NCBI GenBank assembly: GCA_008360955.1
Contig: LUCM01003887.1
Location: 122,323 to 186,322, forward strand
Direction: 5' to 3'
DNA: 64,000 nt
DNA from: Fasciolopsis buskii
Lineage: Eukaryota; Platyhelminthes; Trematoda; Plagiorchiida; Fasciolidae
Of the stretch, positions 24,412-39,176 are shown in pieces. The notes beneath the pieces were generated by a model. It had not been told where the DNA came from and did no database searches. It saw only the letters and a list, made by a program, of their open reading frames with translations. A program made the translations under genes and the position numbers. Positions within the stretch are counted from its first letter, which is position 1; each line of letters starts with the position of its first letter.

Positions 24412-27400
24412 AGTGGCGGTGAGGTTATACAATAACGCAAAACAACATATTTCTCGACCCTTGCGTGAACTTCCTCATAAGTTGATATCAGTTAGTTTCA
24501 CATGGTTCTAGCACCTACTGGAAAGCGCAGAAATACATATAATCTAAGGTTACCAGAGACAAACAACAGGAATAAAGTTTATTCTTCAAAAATCCTAGAA
24601 TATTAGTGCAGATTTCATTAAAATCACAGAATCGGAATGTTATTTTCATAAAAGACTTCTGCATTTCATTTTGTGATGTTTTAAAGTAACCGAAAGGAAA
24701 AATATGACTGTCCATCTGCAATACTGACTTCGACTTTTTGTGGATGTCATTCGAAGCAAGGGATTACATGCGATCAGGATAGAACCGTGCAAATGTGGAA
24801 AATCCAGAAATATTGTAATGCATAGTATGTACATATACGATGTTTATACGTGGCAGAGGAAGAGGGAATCTTAAAGATTTACTCGAAGTTTTGATCACAT
24901 TGGCTGCATAAAATACTTTTAACACAATTCACAGTTACTGCAATTAGGATAGTCAAAAAACCCAGGCGAATGGATTTTTTAATCCATTTGAGGAGTTTTC
25001 CGTTACTTAAAACTTTCTGAAGATTACTTTCAATGTATAACGCTTTGTCAATAAGAGAATTCTGATCCGCTTCATAAATGAACATTAAATTCAGGACTGT
25101 TTTGTCATGGTCCTCATTGTTTAGCGGATATCGCCCTACAGAGGTAACAAAGATAAATTTATCGAACCTGCAGCTCGTGGAACAAATAACATGCAACATC
25201 AACGGTGAACTTTCGAATTTCCTACTGCAATGTGTTCATCGCTTTGAAGTATATAAAGCATAACTGGACCTATGAAGTCAACTAAATCCGATCATTCGAT
25301 AATTATGCCAAGTTCGCTTCGGAAATGGAATGAGAATGATCAACCGAGGCGCTTTACCAGACCAGCGATAAGGGAACGCGGGGTCGGTCCGTCATTATTC
25401 GGATAGCGTAGAACGGGTAGCGTGATTCTAATGTGCACATATTAGGCATACGCATATTGTGTGATTTGCATTGCAAAATTCAACACAATTCCAAGGTAAT
25501 TTGATAAGCATTGTCCGAAACAGTTCAGCTCTATGATTTAGACACAATCCGGAAATCCACAAGACGAACGAAAGGAATTAATTGACCTTTTACCCATGGG
25601 AAAGAGTGTTGCAGACCAGCAATAATAAGCATGACTAACGTTCGGTGATATGAAACAGGGTACACTCGATTAATGAATCGCGATTTGGGAATACGGCATG
25701 AATTTCAAATAGAGAGATTGATTAGATTGGAATTGCTCAGAACGAAACAAAATTGGGTAATTGTCACATAAAACGGGTAAGAAAAAGTAGACTAAAAAAG
25801 AAAGTTCTAACGAAAGTAGGTATTTCGACAGCGCAACCCGGGTCATCAGTAACCGTTTGGAGTATGAATGAATATAATCTTGCCCATTAACGGATTGCTA
25901 TCAAAGAAATTCTCATCGGTTTGAAATATATGATAAACCTTTGAGAAAGCGTTTTTTAAAGTCGGCTGCAATGTTTTTTATTAACGTTTTTTTTTGAAGA
26001 ACAAGGGGCGATGTTATAACTAATTTAAGACCATTTATCTTTGAGTCCAAAGAAGCTCACTTATTATTTATATGGTCGCGACAGAAAGTTTCTGCTGTTT
26101 GCTTCTGCAGCCCTAGATATCAGTGAGTTTGAGAATCGATGATGATGTAATTGCTATGAAATAGGAAAGTGAACTCGCTTGCGTGCTAGAAGAGGCACAT
26201 TAACGAGAAAAATTAAACTAATTCGAGGAATACCAAATACATAAGGTTGAATACAATATGTATGCAAGAAATAACGACATGTTGGTAACCTAAATGTTGC
26301 TAATCTTCTGCAAATTAAATTGCACGTTTGCTCGTCAACTGAAATCATTAGCTGACAAATTGTCGTGGCAGTTTGAGACGAAACACGAAGCATTTTAGTG
26401 TGTGCTCAGTTTAAATGATGCCTGTATGCCAAACGGGTTGCCAAAAATCTTAGAGGGTAAGCTTCTGTCCTTGAAACCACACCACAGAATGCAACTTTCT
26501 TGCCCAGTTGTACATTGTTTATTTGTATTCAAATTGATTGCTTCCTTATTTTCTTCATATCGATTCGCATCACTGATGAAAAGGTTTCCCCATTCGTATC
26601 ATATCCCTTTTCATTCGTGCAAAACTGTTCTCGTCCTTGTGACAGCTTTTCACCTCGGTTGCATCGTATTTCACCTTAGTGTTCATACGTGTCTGAACTG
26701 GGTGTCCGCTATCGACGTAATTTTATTCGTTCCACTGCGTGTAGCGTCTTCTACTCAAGAATAATTAGAAATTAGAACAAATTATGTTTCAATGACTCTT
26801 CGAAAGTTTTGGTGTGCGAAAAGAAACACGCATCCGCAAGCGACACCCCTATCAAACCAAGTGGACCTAATGAGCACCTTTAATTGCCTTTACAGAGCGC
26901 TAGTGCACACAGGCCGAGGTTTTGGTCAAGGACCGCTTGTTCGCCACAAAACCTATACAATTACTTGCACATTAATGGGTTGTTGCTCACTTCAATACAA
27001 TCAAAATTGTTCCATCCGTCCATTTTGCTGCATGTATTATCTGCGCATTTTCACCCCTATTACGGTAGCGGACATGGATTGCTCTTAGGCTCGTGGGATA
27101 CGGGACCGGTTGGAATGTGCAATTGACCGCAGGATGGACGTCTGGTCTATATTAGTGAATAAATCTGAACAAGTAGGCGGAGTATCGAGGGTTCTGTTGC
27201 CGCTATTCTTGCCCGCAGTGATGACGCTTGTGTCAGTTGAAGACTCGGGTGACTGCTTGTTCATGGCTCTTGGACAATGGTGATATATGGGAAAGAAATG
27301 CATTTCGAGGTCGAAGCCTTCACAAGTAAATGTAATTTAGACTAGCTGGGTGTACAGTGAGCCTACCAAGTTAATTGAAATGCCCATCAGGCTTTGTGGT

Positions 27401-28230
27401 AAAATGCACACATTATTTTGCTCGCGTTGGCAGACATTTCATTTTAAACACTGTTTTTCAAATTCAACCGTGCTTTACTTTATACCTTCACAAATAACTT
27501 ACATTTGAATGTTTTGCATTATGTGAACGGTTTCAAGTTTTGTAGATCATTCAGAATTGAGGGAATAGAATCTCAATAACATTCATGGGAACTATATAGT
27601 CGTAAGTTCTTGGAGTTACTTCTTCGCTCGCCTCGTTCGGTCACTTCGTATACCAACTGAACCGTTGAATCCTAGTCTCCGCGGGGAAAAAAATAAGTAA
27701 CTGAGTCCAACTAGAACGGAATTATAGTATGGCTTTTCTGTCGGTTCTGCATTTCTCACCAAATAACGATATTGCTGTTGTCGAATGTGATTTAATTGGA
27801 AACATATTCAATAATATTTAGAACAAAAATTCACAAGAAGCACAGTTTAAGAGATTTCAAAACCGTTCCTTTACATTTTGATTGACGGCACAATATAGGG
27901 GACAAAATAGTTTACCAGAATGAGGTTGATCATATTGGCATTTGTGTGAAACGTCCTGAGGTTGGGAAGACCGGGGGACAAAGGCGGAGATTTACAATGG
28001 TTACGTTCAAGGGGTTAGTTAATTCATATAGTCGGGCGAGTCATCTCGTGTTTACATGCGGCGGTTACCCGCATAGTGGCTGCTGTTGACCGAGCGGGGT
28101 AGAGCTCTTGTAACAGTCATTTTCATGCCTACAGGTTACGCGTTTTCTGTGTGATAATGAAGGTCTCACTGACGTTAGATATCCCTATCTCGACTAGTTT
28201 CGATCGGCTGGATAAGGTATCGTAAACGAT

Positions 28231-28440
28231 TGATTAGATCAGTTCGTTGAGGTGGGTAAATCAGGTGGCCAAACGGATGAGTTCCTGGCCTTTTTGATGG
28301 GAAGGTCTTTTGTTCGAATTCGCATACAGCCAGTCAACTTCCCCACTTGGTAGCCCTTTGTTTGGCCAGGGCTCCCTTCCTGAAAAATGATGTATATTGT
28401 TATTTTATTAATAAAGGAAGTAAAAGGTGAAAGAAAAAAA
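28231..28440 (+). mobile_element. SINE family B, older copy
   Basis: The A-box TGGCCAAACGG (28,266-28,276) is identical to that of the copy at 47,308-47,489. The B-box (TGTTCGAATTC, 28,311-28,321) is one or two changes away from consensus. The body shares CCAGTCAACTTC-like, CTTGGTAG-like and CATTCCTGAAAA-like blocks with the other copy. The shared tail reads GATGTA, then a T-rich stretch, then AATAAAGGAAGTAAAAG. It ends in an A-rich run (28,425-28,440). The start is uncertain and I found no convincing target-site duplication, which fits an older insertion. Confidence 0.78.
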
Positions 28441-28744
28441 GGTGTCTGATGCTCCCATACAAGAATTACTTTGGTTAAATCAGCAATGCATTTTGAGATA
28501 ATTACCGTTCTGTGAACCAAACAGAATGTGTCATGTAGACATCCAAACCAGTAGACAGTCACACAGGCAGCTATCATCAACAACTTTTCTTTTTTTCTTA
28601 TTGCTATCAGAAGGCATCTCTTGACCAAGCACTTTGGTCTTTACACGTTGTTTGTTTTCTCTCAGTTCCTTCCAGTGGATTACGCAGGTTATACAAAAGG
28701 ACGGCAACTTCGAAAAAGAATGAAACCATTTCAACTATACATAC

Positions 28745-28799
28745 ATATATATATATGCATTGATTAACATCATTATCATCATCATCATCATCATCATCA
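28745..28799. repeat. Compound (AT)n and (ATC)n microsatellite
   Basis: Twelve bases of AT (28,745-28,756) are followed, after a short gap, by about ten CAT/ATC units with one interruption (28,768-28,799). The minus-strand frame over it would encode a run of Asp residues, but nothing else suggests coding. Confidence 0.9.
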
Positions 28800-31700
28800 C
28801 CGTTCAGCGTTAAACAACAAGGCAAGCCCCACTGCTGCCTTTTCCCCAAAGTTATATTCTTCTATAATGAGAGTGAATACCCCAGGTGAACAGGGAGTGG
28901 ACCATTACAGGAGGGAAAAGAGGAGGTGCCACTGCAGACAACAAAGTCTAAGTAGAAAAATGCACTCTCTTAATCATTCTCATTCAATAGCAATTAACAC
29001 CACGACCGTCACTGTTCACAATTCATTGCCAGATCCTTCAGTATCTCCAGCCAGCTAGTTTCGGACCCCGACCACGAAAACGTGAGGCACCTCACGATGG
29101 TCAACCCATTGTACTGTCGCAACCTTGACAACCGAAACAATACACATATATATCACTCAAGTCATATTGTTCTATTTTTTCTCTCTGTTGGTTTTCATGC
29201 AGAAAATTTCCCCCCGTGAGACGATTGAAGCAGATTGTGAAAGTTTTATTTTTCTCAAAACGGCAAAACTTACGTGGATCTCGAAATCTGTGATATTCGG
29301 TTTGATATTTTGCTTTACGATTGCCATTTTTTATTTTGTCCGATTTATTTGAAAATTATCAAATTCGATATGCAGATACTTTTCCGGTGAATTGTTTTAT
29401 TTTAGCCATATGGAGTAAAAACAAAGAGGATAATTTTCGCAGATAAAAGTTCACTCGGTTGAAAAAGTAGTCCAAAACATGACACACAATTCACAAAATA
29501 ACGTGCGCATGCTAGTATATATGCACATTTCTTCAGTGTATTACTATAATATCAGCATAAGGAAAACATCATCTCGTTATCGCATAGTCGATAAATAAGT
29601 ACAATAGATGAAATGGCATCAGCTAAAGACGAGGAATATTTGTATTACTAACCCCCGTTTTTTTCGACGTTTAGTCATTTTCCCAATTTGTGCATATCAA
29701 GAATGGGTGTTCACCAGTCGGGTGACAGAGGGTTCGTTCCAGTGACAGTTATTCTCGTTTACATCTTTCAGCGTCAGCCACAGCGGAAAGCTATTACTTC
29801 GCCGTCCATGACGTACTTACTTCTCCAACACCAAGAAATTTTAGTTCAGACCTCCCGATTGAGGGAGCTCAATTCGAAACGTTATGATCAAAACATTAAC
29901 GAGTAGGAAGCCAATAATAATTAGGACTAGGATTACCAGGCACGAAGGAAGGATGCTAATTACAGATACCGAAAGAACTTCATCGGTATTAACAAGGAAA
30001 CGATCTACAATTTGTGCTGGACAGCTGGTTACCTCTACGGCTACGGTTTGGCTGAATCCTCGAAAGAAAAAATATCAACCTGAGATTGCTTTTTTTGAAA
30101 TGAGTTACTTTAGTGACAGTCTTGATCCTCGAGGACATGCCAAACAGTATCATGTAGAGTTAGCAACCGGATATTACGGTTATTTCCCGGTACTCCACAG
30201 TCAGTGTTTTCGAGGTCTTAAACATTCCGTTGACACCTGTAGACTGGTATAATTATTAACGTTTGAAGCATACCTAAGCTGCAGAGGTACAGAATGGTCA
30301 TATCAGACGTAGTCAAAAGCAGCGAGTCGAAGGTGAACACGACAGCAAGAGTTCATCGATAATGAAAGACAAAAATAACAGGAGGAAACAGAATTGCTTT
30401 TGGCAAAACCTTGATACTCAGAAGCGATTGTTGGTAACGTTACTTTAGCCATACGGATGAAGTATAAGTGGCATCAACTTTTTCGACCAAAGCTCATGGG
30501 CGAACTAGAAATGCCTTAAGCAGGTTTATAACTGAGACTTGATTTAATATGAGAATTCAGACATTGCAATCTGAAAGCTTGTGTGTTTTCTAATTAAATA
30601 TTTCCAGGAAAAATGCGTTAGGGATGAGAGAAATTCGGCATTATTTCCAGTAAGAAGACGACAGCTAAGCAGACATTTATTCCAGTGTTCTTTTTCTCAT
30701 TTGTCCAGTGATTTCGCAACTAGTTCCGACCAGGCACAAAAATGCATTAATGACGTAGCCCCTTTCAATGATCTCGAAACTCAGACGAATCATCTCAATT
30801 TTGACAGATGAAATGATGCAAACCGGAACCATCAGTATGTCAGCATAACAGAATTGAATGACACTAAACAATTTTTTGGAAGTAGAATAAACGTTTTATT
30901 GGTGAGATTTTGGTGATGAGGACGAACCTGTAGAAAAAAAAACAACGAGAAGCCAAAAGTAAACCGAGATCCAGATGGCCGAGTTAGGAACGACATTTGG
31001 AGCTGATAAGCAAACGGGATTGATTAGTTGAGACGAAAGCAACTCGAATAGATCGAATGCGATATGTTTTATTTGAAGTTAACTAGAAGCAAACTGATGA
31101 ATTAGACAGTTGTTTGGTTATGCATATGGTTTTCATAACTGGGTTCCCCTTCTCTCTTTATTAGTCAATAAATGGGCAAGAATAGTGAGTATTCGAGGTT
31201 AACAGAAAATGCACTAAAATGTGCTTGTATGCAATCGAAGCTGATATCAGTCATCCTTTTTATATTGTCAACGCAGACTAAAATATCCATTTTCCAGTAA
31301 CGCTTACATATGGAACAAGTGTTTATAGAAATCATATAATTTCATTTTAATTGAACATTATTATTGTCAGAGTTATTAGGTTTGGTTTACGGTCTGTGTA
31401 AAATGTTTGAAATATGATGTTTCGTTCGCCGCAAAAATTTGTAGGAGCTGCCTTGTTATAAAAACCCAATGGGCATTGCAGTCCTTCTGAACCGATCTCG
31501 TTCTGTTTGACAAAAATTGTTACCCAAGGAGGAGAGCCTTTAGAAATTTAATGCGCTCACCGATAATGGATGGACAGTACTTCCGCACTGATTGACTAAA
31601 CAAAACCATCACATTTTAAATTAGACAAAATGTCTCTGAAGAAGCTGCCGTACTCAAAACGTCGGTGTTGATCAACTGGGCATTTCAGCTTCTGATATTC

Positions 31701-34700
31701 TGTCAGTGAACCGCATTGGATAACGGCAACCTGTCAAGTCTGATTAGACATCGCCGTTGAATGCAGGGAGGGCAGATAAGACTATAATGCACCTGGGAAT
31801 AACACTTAAAAAGACTCATAAATAACAAGTGTGCAAAGTAGAACTGACAGGAGGGATGGATCAAAATGCACGCTCCAATTGCCGACAATTTGGTTTACCC
31901 AGACCATACTCCGGTAGTCCAGACATGAAGAGTAACTATCATATTCGATCGTCAAAATGCACACTGACTGATCAAGAATCGCAGAAGAAAATGCTTCGTT
32001 GTAGCTGGTTAGTCAACCAAATTCAATGCGACGTATTCAGATTTCTTCACCGGTAGTATGCGATTTAGTGGTGGCCAAATAGAATTTGCGCAGCTTCAAA
32101 TTACTCTCAGAAAGTCCCGTTTGTCTGAATTCAACAAGCCCGAATTCGGTCTCCAATTCATCAGCAGTGTTATTTCAAGGTTTCATCACACGGGGATTGT
32201 TAGCTGTCTACTCAGAAAGGCGAGGACAGATAAGAAGATTCACAATTCCAGGTAAATCAAACATGTGATAGAGTATACTTGAAACAGACATTTATTTTTC
32301 TGTTTTAGTCGCATTTCTCGTGAAACCGGATTGACAATGATTGTGTTGGACAACCCGGTCTTACTGCTTCATTAGCTTCTTACGGACAACGTTGTCGTTG
32401 CGCAGATTTCGATTCTACTCGTTTTAGTAAATTGAGTAAATGTTCCTCATATTACGGTTGGGCCAATTCAAGAAACACCTACTGATCAAATTGGCCTATT
32501 TTGCGATAAACCGTAAGGGCAAATTTCCGCGTTATCTATTTTTAGGTGACAATCTAGGACGATTTGAATTCCATTGGCCTCTTCTATCTCTATAGTGAAC
32601 CTGACAAACCTACGCGGATTACGAATGCAGCACAGGAGGTACTTTTGACATATTGAGTTAAATAAGTCGGAGATTTTGAAACGGCGTAATGGTTCTTAAC
32701 CAACGATGCTGTGATCTGATATTAACAACATTCAGGCAAACTGGCATGTTGGATGTTGAGTAATTGTTATTCAATATGGGTCTTATTTTGATGAAGTTAG
32801 ATTGCATATATATTGCGAGTGCTTTTAAACAAGGGTGAAGTAACTGTGAGGTGCCTTTATGACTTTCACTAACTAATATATCACCCATGCTTATCCTGAT
32901 TGACGTTACCTGTTTAATTTCGAAATTATGATTAATTATGCAAGTTTTTCCCATCGATAATCACTTTATCTTCATCCACCTATAGTAAAACTCACTCCTA
33001 TCAAGTCTTCGCGATAGCAAAGATAACATAATTAAATGCAATCCATAATGGTGCACGAAGTACGTGGAATGACAAATAAATCTGACAACCGTATGCCTCC
33101 GCCGCGACAGCTCGACACGGATACATTTCATCTTCAATAAATGTGCATTTTATTTTGAACGAAAAACGAGAAATTCTTTGGCATTTTAGCCGGGAACGAG
33201 AAAGTTAAGATTACCAGTTTGTCGTGATGTGTATTGGGACATGATGTCGCTTACTATTTCGTTGCACTATTCTAGTATAAAATACTCCATTATAATACTC
33301 CAAAGAAAACAGTCGTTTCGATTCTGTGATAATTCGGAACTCACGAAAGAGACAGCTAAACGAGCTAAACGGTTTCGATACAAATCGAGATGGTCTCGTT
33401 GCATATCGATAAGCGATTAGTTTGTCCTAGTTTTCATTTTAATACCCTCAAATAGATCAGCAAATGCGGGGGAAATTTATATTTCAGCATTTGAAAGTGT
33501 ATCGTTATTATTATATACATCACTTCACTGTCTCTACCATTATTGTTTAGTCAAAAGCTGTGGATACCATTGATTTTGGTAAGTCCTGGGACCATGTCTT
33601 TACTGATGCTAATTTTAACTGAATCATGAACAGTAGATAGAAGAATTATATATCAGAAATTCTTGCATAAAGGAGAACAAGTATCAATTTAAAGGGCGAA
33701 ACCAAAAAATAGCTTAGAACTACTGCGAAAATAAGAACATTCACCTTATGCAGTAACCCATGCAATTTGTTTCCGTGCGGCAGACCGTTAGCGGTGTTTT
33801 TAAAAGGCCTAATGCCAGGGCGTTTGTCGGATGAATTGGTAACTATTTCCATTTTACTGGTGAGTGAATGATTGAATTAAGAAACTGCTCATCGTATGTC
33901 ATACCACTTGGTTCATCGGATGCATACCATAATGGAGAAACATTTACTTACTCAAGTGTTGTCAGATGTCGGATTTTGTGTATTTTGACGCAACATGGAA
34001 TTCACTTGACGGGGAGCACCAAGTTGGACCATGAAACTGTGCAGGCAAATGCTGTTTTCTAACGGATGAAACATTTCGAAGTGAAAAATATTCAAAATAC
34101 CGGGCACTGTGAATAACGGAATAGACAGCTCCCAGATTTGCTCTAGCTGGCGTTTCATACCAGTTTCACATAAGAAACGCATTACAAGCCCCAAGATTTT
34201 CACTGACGAATTTATAGGGGCAGCATGACAACAACGGATTCCTAACTTTGTATTACCTTGGCGTCAATTCAAGCGGTGCGTGAAATGTCCTGTTCCAGTT
34301 GCACGAAACCCAGTTTGACATTCAAAGACATTTACTAATATGAGGCCTCAGGCGAAATGAGAATCTAGTTTCCACTAGGTAGGAAGTTATAATTATATAA
34401 TTTCTATTACTATTCAAACTCGCTCTGACTTCTCAGAATGAGGGAATGTTTTTCGGGATTGGGTCAACCCGACAAATATGTGAAATGAAAGGGGAACGAC
34501 AGTGTTTCTTGCAAATCCCGCAAACAAATGAATGTTTCTTCAGCCGCTCTCTGATCTAGAGTTTACTTTGAGGTATAGGGTGCACCAACTGAGTTGACCA
34601 GTCGCGCAACATTTTGTGCCGCAATAGTATGCTTGCGAATCACCGGAAACAAGTTCATTTCCCAATAAACCCGGTGGGTTTTGAAACAAATATTAATGTA

Positions 34701-37700
34701 TGTTCTGTGTGCTACTTCCTGAATGTTGCGAGCATGTTTTCCTCCAAAAAGCTGAACGGAAGTTTCTAACTACCATATTGCTATTAATACAGAAGTTCAC
34801 GTTTATCTACTGTAAATTAGCTTGCCATGTTTACTAAATCGTTGACAGCCTCCGTGACGTTTTGACTGCCATCACCAGTCTCCTCGTATTTACATCGCAC
34901 TTATGGAACGGCAACTAGAAGCGCGACTGAGGATTTCGAGCAGAAATTAAAGCATTGAACTGATGTATTTCATTCTTGTCTTTCGTTGGTCAACTGTGCA
35001 TTCTTGCTGCATATAAATTGTTCTGAGATGACCTAGACCTCACATAGTTTGGATTCACCCTACTCTCGGTTGCCTAGACAGCGATTTTCCAAGAGGTCTG
35101 GCATAGTAATTTATGGGGACTCTTGTAACACATTCTCTGGATTTAATAAAAACAAACGTCTTTCGCATCATTATATACTGGCCATCGTTAAGCACTCAGC
35201 ATAACGGTACGTTCAACTGGTGTTCGCGGCTTAGATTTCTCACACCGTCAGCAAAATTACCCACGTGGTCACGATACCATTCCTGAAAAGGATGCTTTTT
35301 CGATTTCGGTAATGCATAAATTACAACGAGAAATAATTTCTGTTTTCTGTTTGCTAACCTCTTCACTAGGGCCAAGAACTCAGGTGCACAATAATCAAGA
35401 CATTCTGAAGAATAGTTTCCGAAACTATTATTCTTTTAGTTCTCAGTGAATCCTTAGATGTGTTTTCACTTGCAAAAGGAATCTTTTGCAATGGTACAAT
35501 CATCTGCCCGGCAAGTGGTACGCTTTCGGCTCTATTTTGGGTGCAAGTTTCGAGTTTTGGATATGCTGTGCTGTGTTAATTAGTCACCGGGTCCTGTTAG
35601 TCCTATTCAGCCGCGATGTCCACTTCTGTTGAATTTCAATCAATTAGTCTAATGCACTCAGCTTTGTGTGGTATACATTTCGCACAACGATGATTAGTAT
35701 TTGCTGATTTTATTGTGAACTTTATTACTGACAGTCCAATAATTACACCTGCACCTATAAAAACTAGATTTGATCATTGGTCGAAGTCGGGGCCATCCGT
35801 GTACTCCCCATACTAAAACTGTTTAGGGTGATGCGACTTGAATCCGTGAAAAATATCTAATTTTAAGTAATTAAACAACACCAGTGGTTGCTACATAGTT
35901 CATTGCTTAACATCGCTTTTGATTCAAAAACTGAGAAACATTTGAGTTGTTGGTGAATAAAGAGTTCTACAAATTCTTCATGGGAATCGAAATCCATCTG
36001 TTGCATAGCAGTCACTCATATTTACTCAGACACTTGAGCATCGCTTATTCAGCAAGCCCCATTGGACGAGAAAATGGGATTTGGAAATTTAAGCGGACCA
36101 AGGTAAACAAAAGAACGAGGCGTCCCACCTTCAGGAAATATTTGGCGCTGGATTATGCCAAAAAGATGAATTTATGCGGAAACATTTTGTCCATTTAATG
36201 CAAATGATAAGATTCGGACACACCTAGTCCTCACAAATGACAGAGAAAGCGTCACCCGTTAGTTTGAGAACCTCTGGGTGGTTTCATGCATATATATATA
36301 TATTGCGGCAATTCTTTCATAAGGACTAGTCCATCTACGCGATACTACAGCGAACAATTTGCTCGCATTAAAGAACGTCATTGCCTCATTTCATTCATTC
36401 AAATCAATGCATGTTCTTAAGGTTTGCATGCGAAACTATTTCAGTAAATTTTGTTGATTTTTTTTCTATATTTGGTACCAGCCAAATTCACTTTGCGTGA
36501 TTAGGTGGTGCCTTAGCGAAAATGAGCCTATATCCGAAGTCATGTGAAGGCTCCAAGTGTCTGATGGGGACTGCGCACAAGCTCATCATAAATCATTCTA
36601 CCGTTTCCTCGAAGGCATAATTTTATTTCAGTCTTCCTTAGTCTTCCTATGGGTATTTAATAAAGAGGTTCCCGAATCGACTGCAGATCAAAGGTTCCAC
36701 GCAACGCTGTGGGAAGAAGGGAGTGGCATTTTATTTTAATTGCTTTTCCATTTGAGCGGAATGTCGCATGACATTGCAAAGTAGAACGTTCACGTGACCA
36801 CCTATCCATACTGGCACATCACTGATTGTGTGAGTCTTGCGCCACTCGACTTGCCTATCGGTAAAACAGTCGCTTTGTAGCGGCTCATCAAACATGAACA
36901 GTGTTTGTAACAATTAGCCTTATTTGTACTTGCACATCATCATGGCACGTTTTATATAATGCTTCTGTGTTTGGGTTTGCAATATTACAAACTCACTACA
37001 CAAGACATTTGAAACGTCTAAAAGTTTCAGCACTTTTCAACTTAGGAGAAATTCAACACTGCACTAAAGTTATGGTAAGATGCACTGCTTGAACAGCAGA
37101 ATCCAATACGGCCTGTTACGGGTAACTGGCTGTTGCCACGCTTTGGCGTAATCAGGCGAGTCAGTGGGAAGGTGAAATAACAAGTGCGAAATAGCAAACC
37201 CATGAATGATGCCCTTAGATTACAAGCCTAAGTCAAATAATGAGTAATACGCTGAACCTGGAAAGCTGAGCGGCAAAAAAGGCGGAAGATCCTGTCGACC
37301 AGACAAAACTTGACAAAGTACATTTATTCGTACAATAGCATTCTTGTTGCCGAATTGAAATGTCCTTATCTGCCTCGGATTTTGGTAAGACTATTCCATT
37401 AAACAGGCTTAACATATCGATTTTTTATTCAAACAAAAATTGCCAACAAGAGTATTTTCAACTCCTGACGTAATGGAAACCGCAGTACTAGTTATCCATT
37501 CGGTCTGTTCGGTCTAAAAATCTTCCAAATTTTAAAACCAAACATTCCCCATAATGTTCCCAAATCACTCCAGGATTTTGCGGTAATTTTGATCAAGCCA
37601 TCCGCCTTATCTTCTTGTACATAGGTGCCGTCTTTGCTAAAAGTGTCTACTCACCAGTTCTTGTGAAACATATGACTTCCCGTTTCGTTTTAATCTTGCT

Positions 37701-39176
37701 AACTATTTCAGTAAATGAAACCCGGACTGGTTTCAGCCACATTGGTTCGGCGATCATGTTCTTCCGAGCATTGGTGTTCAATGTTTAGCAAATGGTAACC
37801 AGTTTTTTATGCTCCTAAGGTGCAAAAATAAGTCGCTTGCCAATCCATACCCCGCTCTTTGTAAGACTTACCTCTCAATAATCTGGCTGCAAGTCGTTAT
37901 ACCACCTGACTGAGCGAGGCAAAAATAAGGCAGCCTTCCTGTTTCGTAGAGGCACCTGGTCTGAAGGTATCGAATGTTTTGCCGCAGAGTCACAGCAAAT
38001 AACGAAGATGCAGTAGTTTAACAGGTCTGCTGAAATTACAACAGAATGCCAAAAATCAACTCCTGACCAGGCGAATAATTTTCGTTTCTTTCCGTATTTT
38101 CCAAATGTCTGTGAGGACTTCATTTTGACTTGTTAATCACTACATTTCTCATGTTCACTTATCGGCATTTTCTCTCATATTTCCGAGTACATAAAGTCAT
38201 CTGTTTTAATGTGTCATCAGAGAGTATCATTCATGCCATACTAACAAACTGTTATATGAATTCTGGCTCACGCTACCGAAATTAATGAGATAACGAAAGA
38301 CAAAGCAACACCTACATATATATTTATTGGATAAGCCGACCGGATTCACTGAAACAATAAACTACTGGTAAAATGACTGGTCGCCCATATATCATTCTCA
38401 CAATTACAACCAATATTTACCTTTTTCCAAGGTATTTTGAACGAGGAAGACAGGAAACGTCAATAGAACCTAACTAATTGCGCGCATATAAATCCTCGCG
38501 GTAATAAAAATGTACTGTAATTTCCGGGATGTAATATTACAACACTTATAGGAATGCATGAGGACTTCTACAGACTCGAAGAAAAGAAAAATAACTGATG
38601 TCTGCTCTGACGTCGACCTATCGGTCTTCAGTCTATGGGGTCTCAGGTATCGATTGCAAGTTCTTACTAACTCTAGCAAGGACATCTAAATCAGGCAGAC
38701 ATCAAATTCTCTTTCACTAGTCAAAGCAGATCTTTCATATCACTTTCATCAATCCAAGGTTCCTTTTTTTCTCAGGAAATCCACTTATGTAATCACTACG
38801 TTGGCACCATCGTGGTGTTGTCATTTTGGCTTGGGTAATTAAAATGGCGATTCAGTATCCCCCAATTTAACTAAACCAGATTAGTATGACCCGACCAAAA
38901 CGTGTAAGGGTATTTAGGTGAATTTTCATGAGTCCACCTCTTTGAAAAATGAATGCTTTTTATGCTGGTCAGCAAATGGTGAGGCAAGTCATCGACGAAT
39001 TGTTCAAATCAAGTACAGCATGAACATTGGCTAACAGAACGCAACAAAAAGTTCGAAGATGTGGCTATCAGCGATGGATTTCAGTCATTTCCAAACAGCT
39101 GGATTTCAACGAGGGTTGAAACGATTTGCTACAACAAGATAGACAAACGTCGTGAAACCTTTTTCTTTATTCCCAG
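28800..39176. other. Intergenic or intronic, nothing firm
   Basis: Two very short segments have good splice-like borders: 30,608-30,649 and 33,551-33,578. A 122-codon frame at 29,884-30,252 has no recognisable domain. No further copies of either SINE were seen. Confidence 0.55.
36290..36303. repeat. (AT)7 microsatellite
   Basis: Fourteen alternating A and T. Confidence 0.85.

Larger units (their letters stand above)
14972..28230. other. Intergenic or intronic, mostly featureless
   Basis: Apart from the microsatellite near 19.4 kb, the candidate exon near 21.3 kb and the hairpin at 24.4 kb, I recognise nothing. The stretch 26,790-27,300 is somewhat richer in G+C and carries overlapping small frames on both strands, none with a known motif. 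Confidence 0.55.

Noticed and set aside
28607..28849. Minus-strand frame with an Asp run
   Set aside because: The Asp run is the translated ATC microsatellite and nothing else supports coding.
29884..30252. 122-codon frame as a gene
   Set aside because: The composition is plausible, but there is no recognisable motif, no strong acceptor or donor and no continuation.
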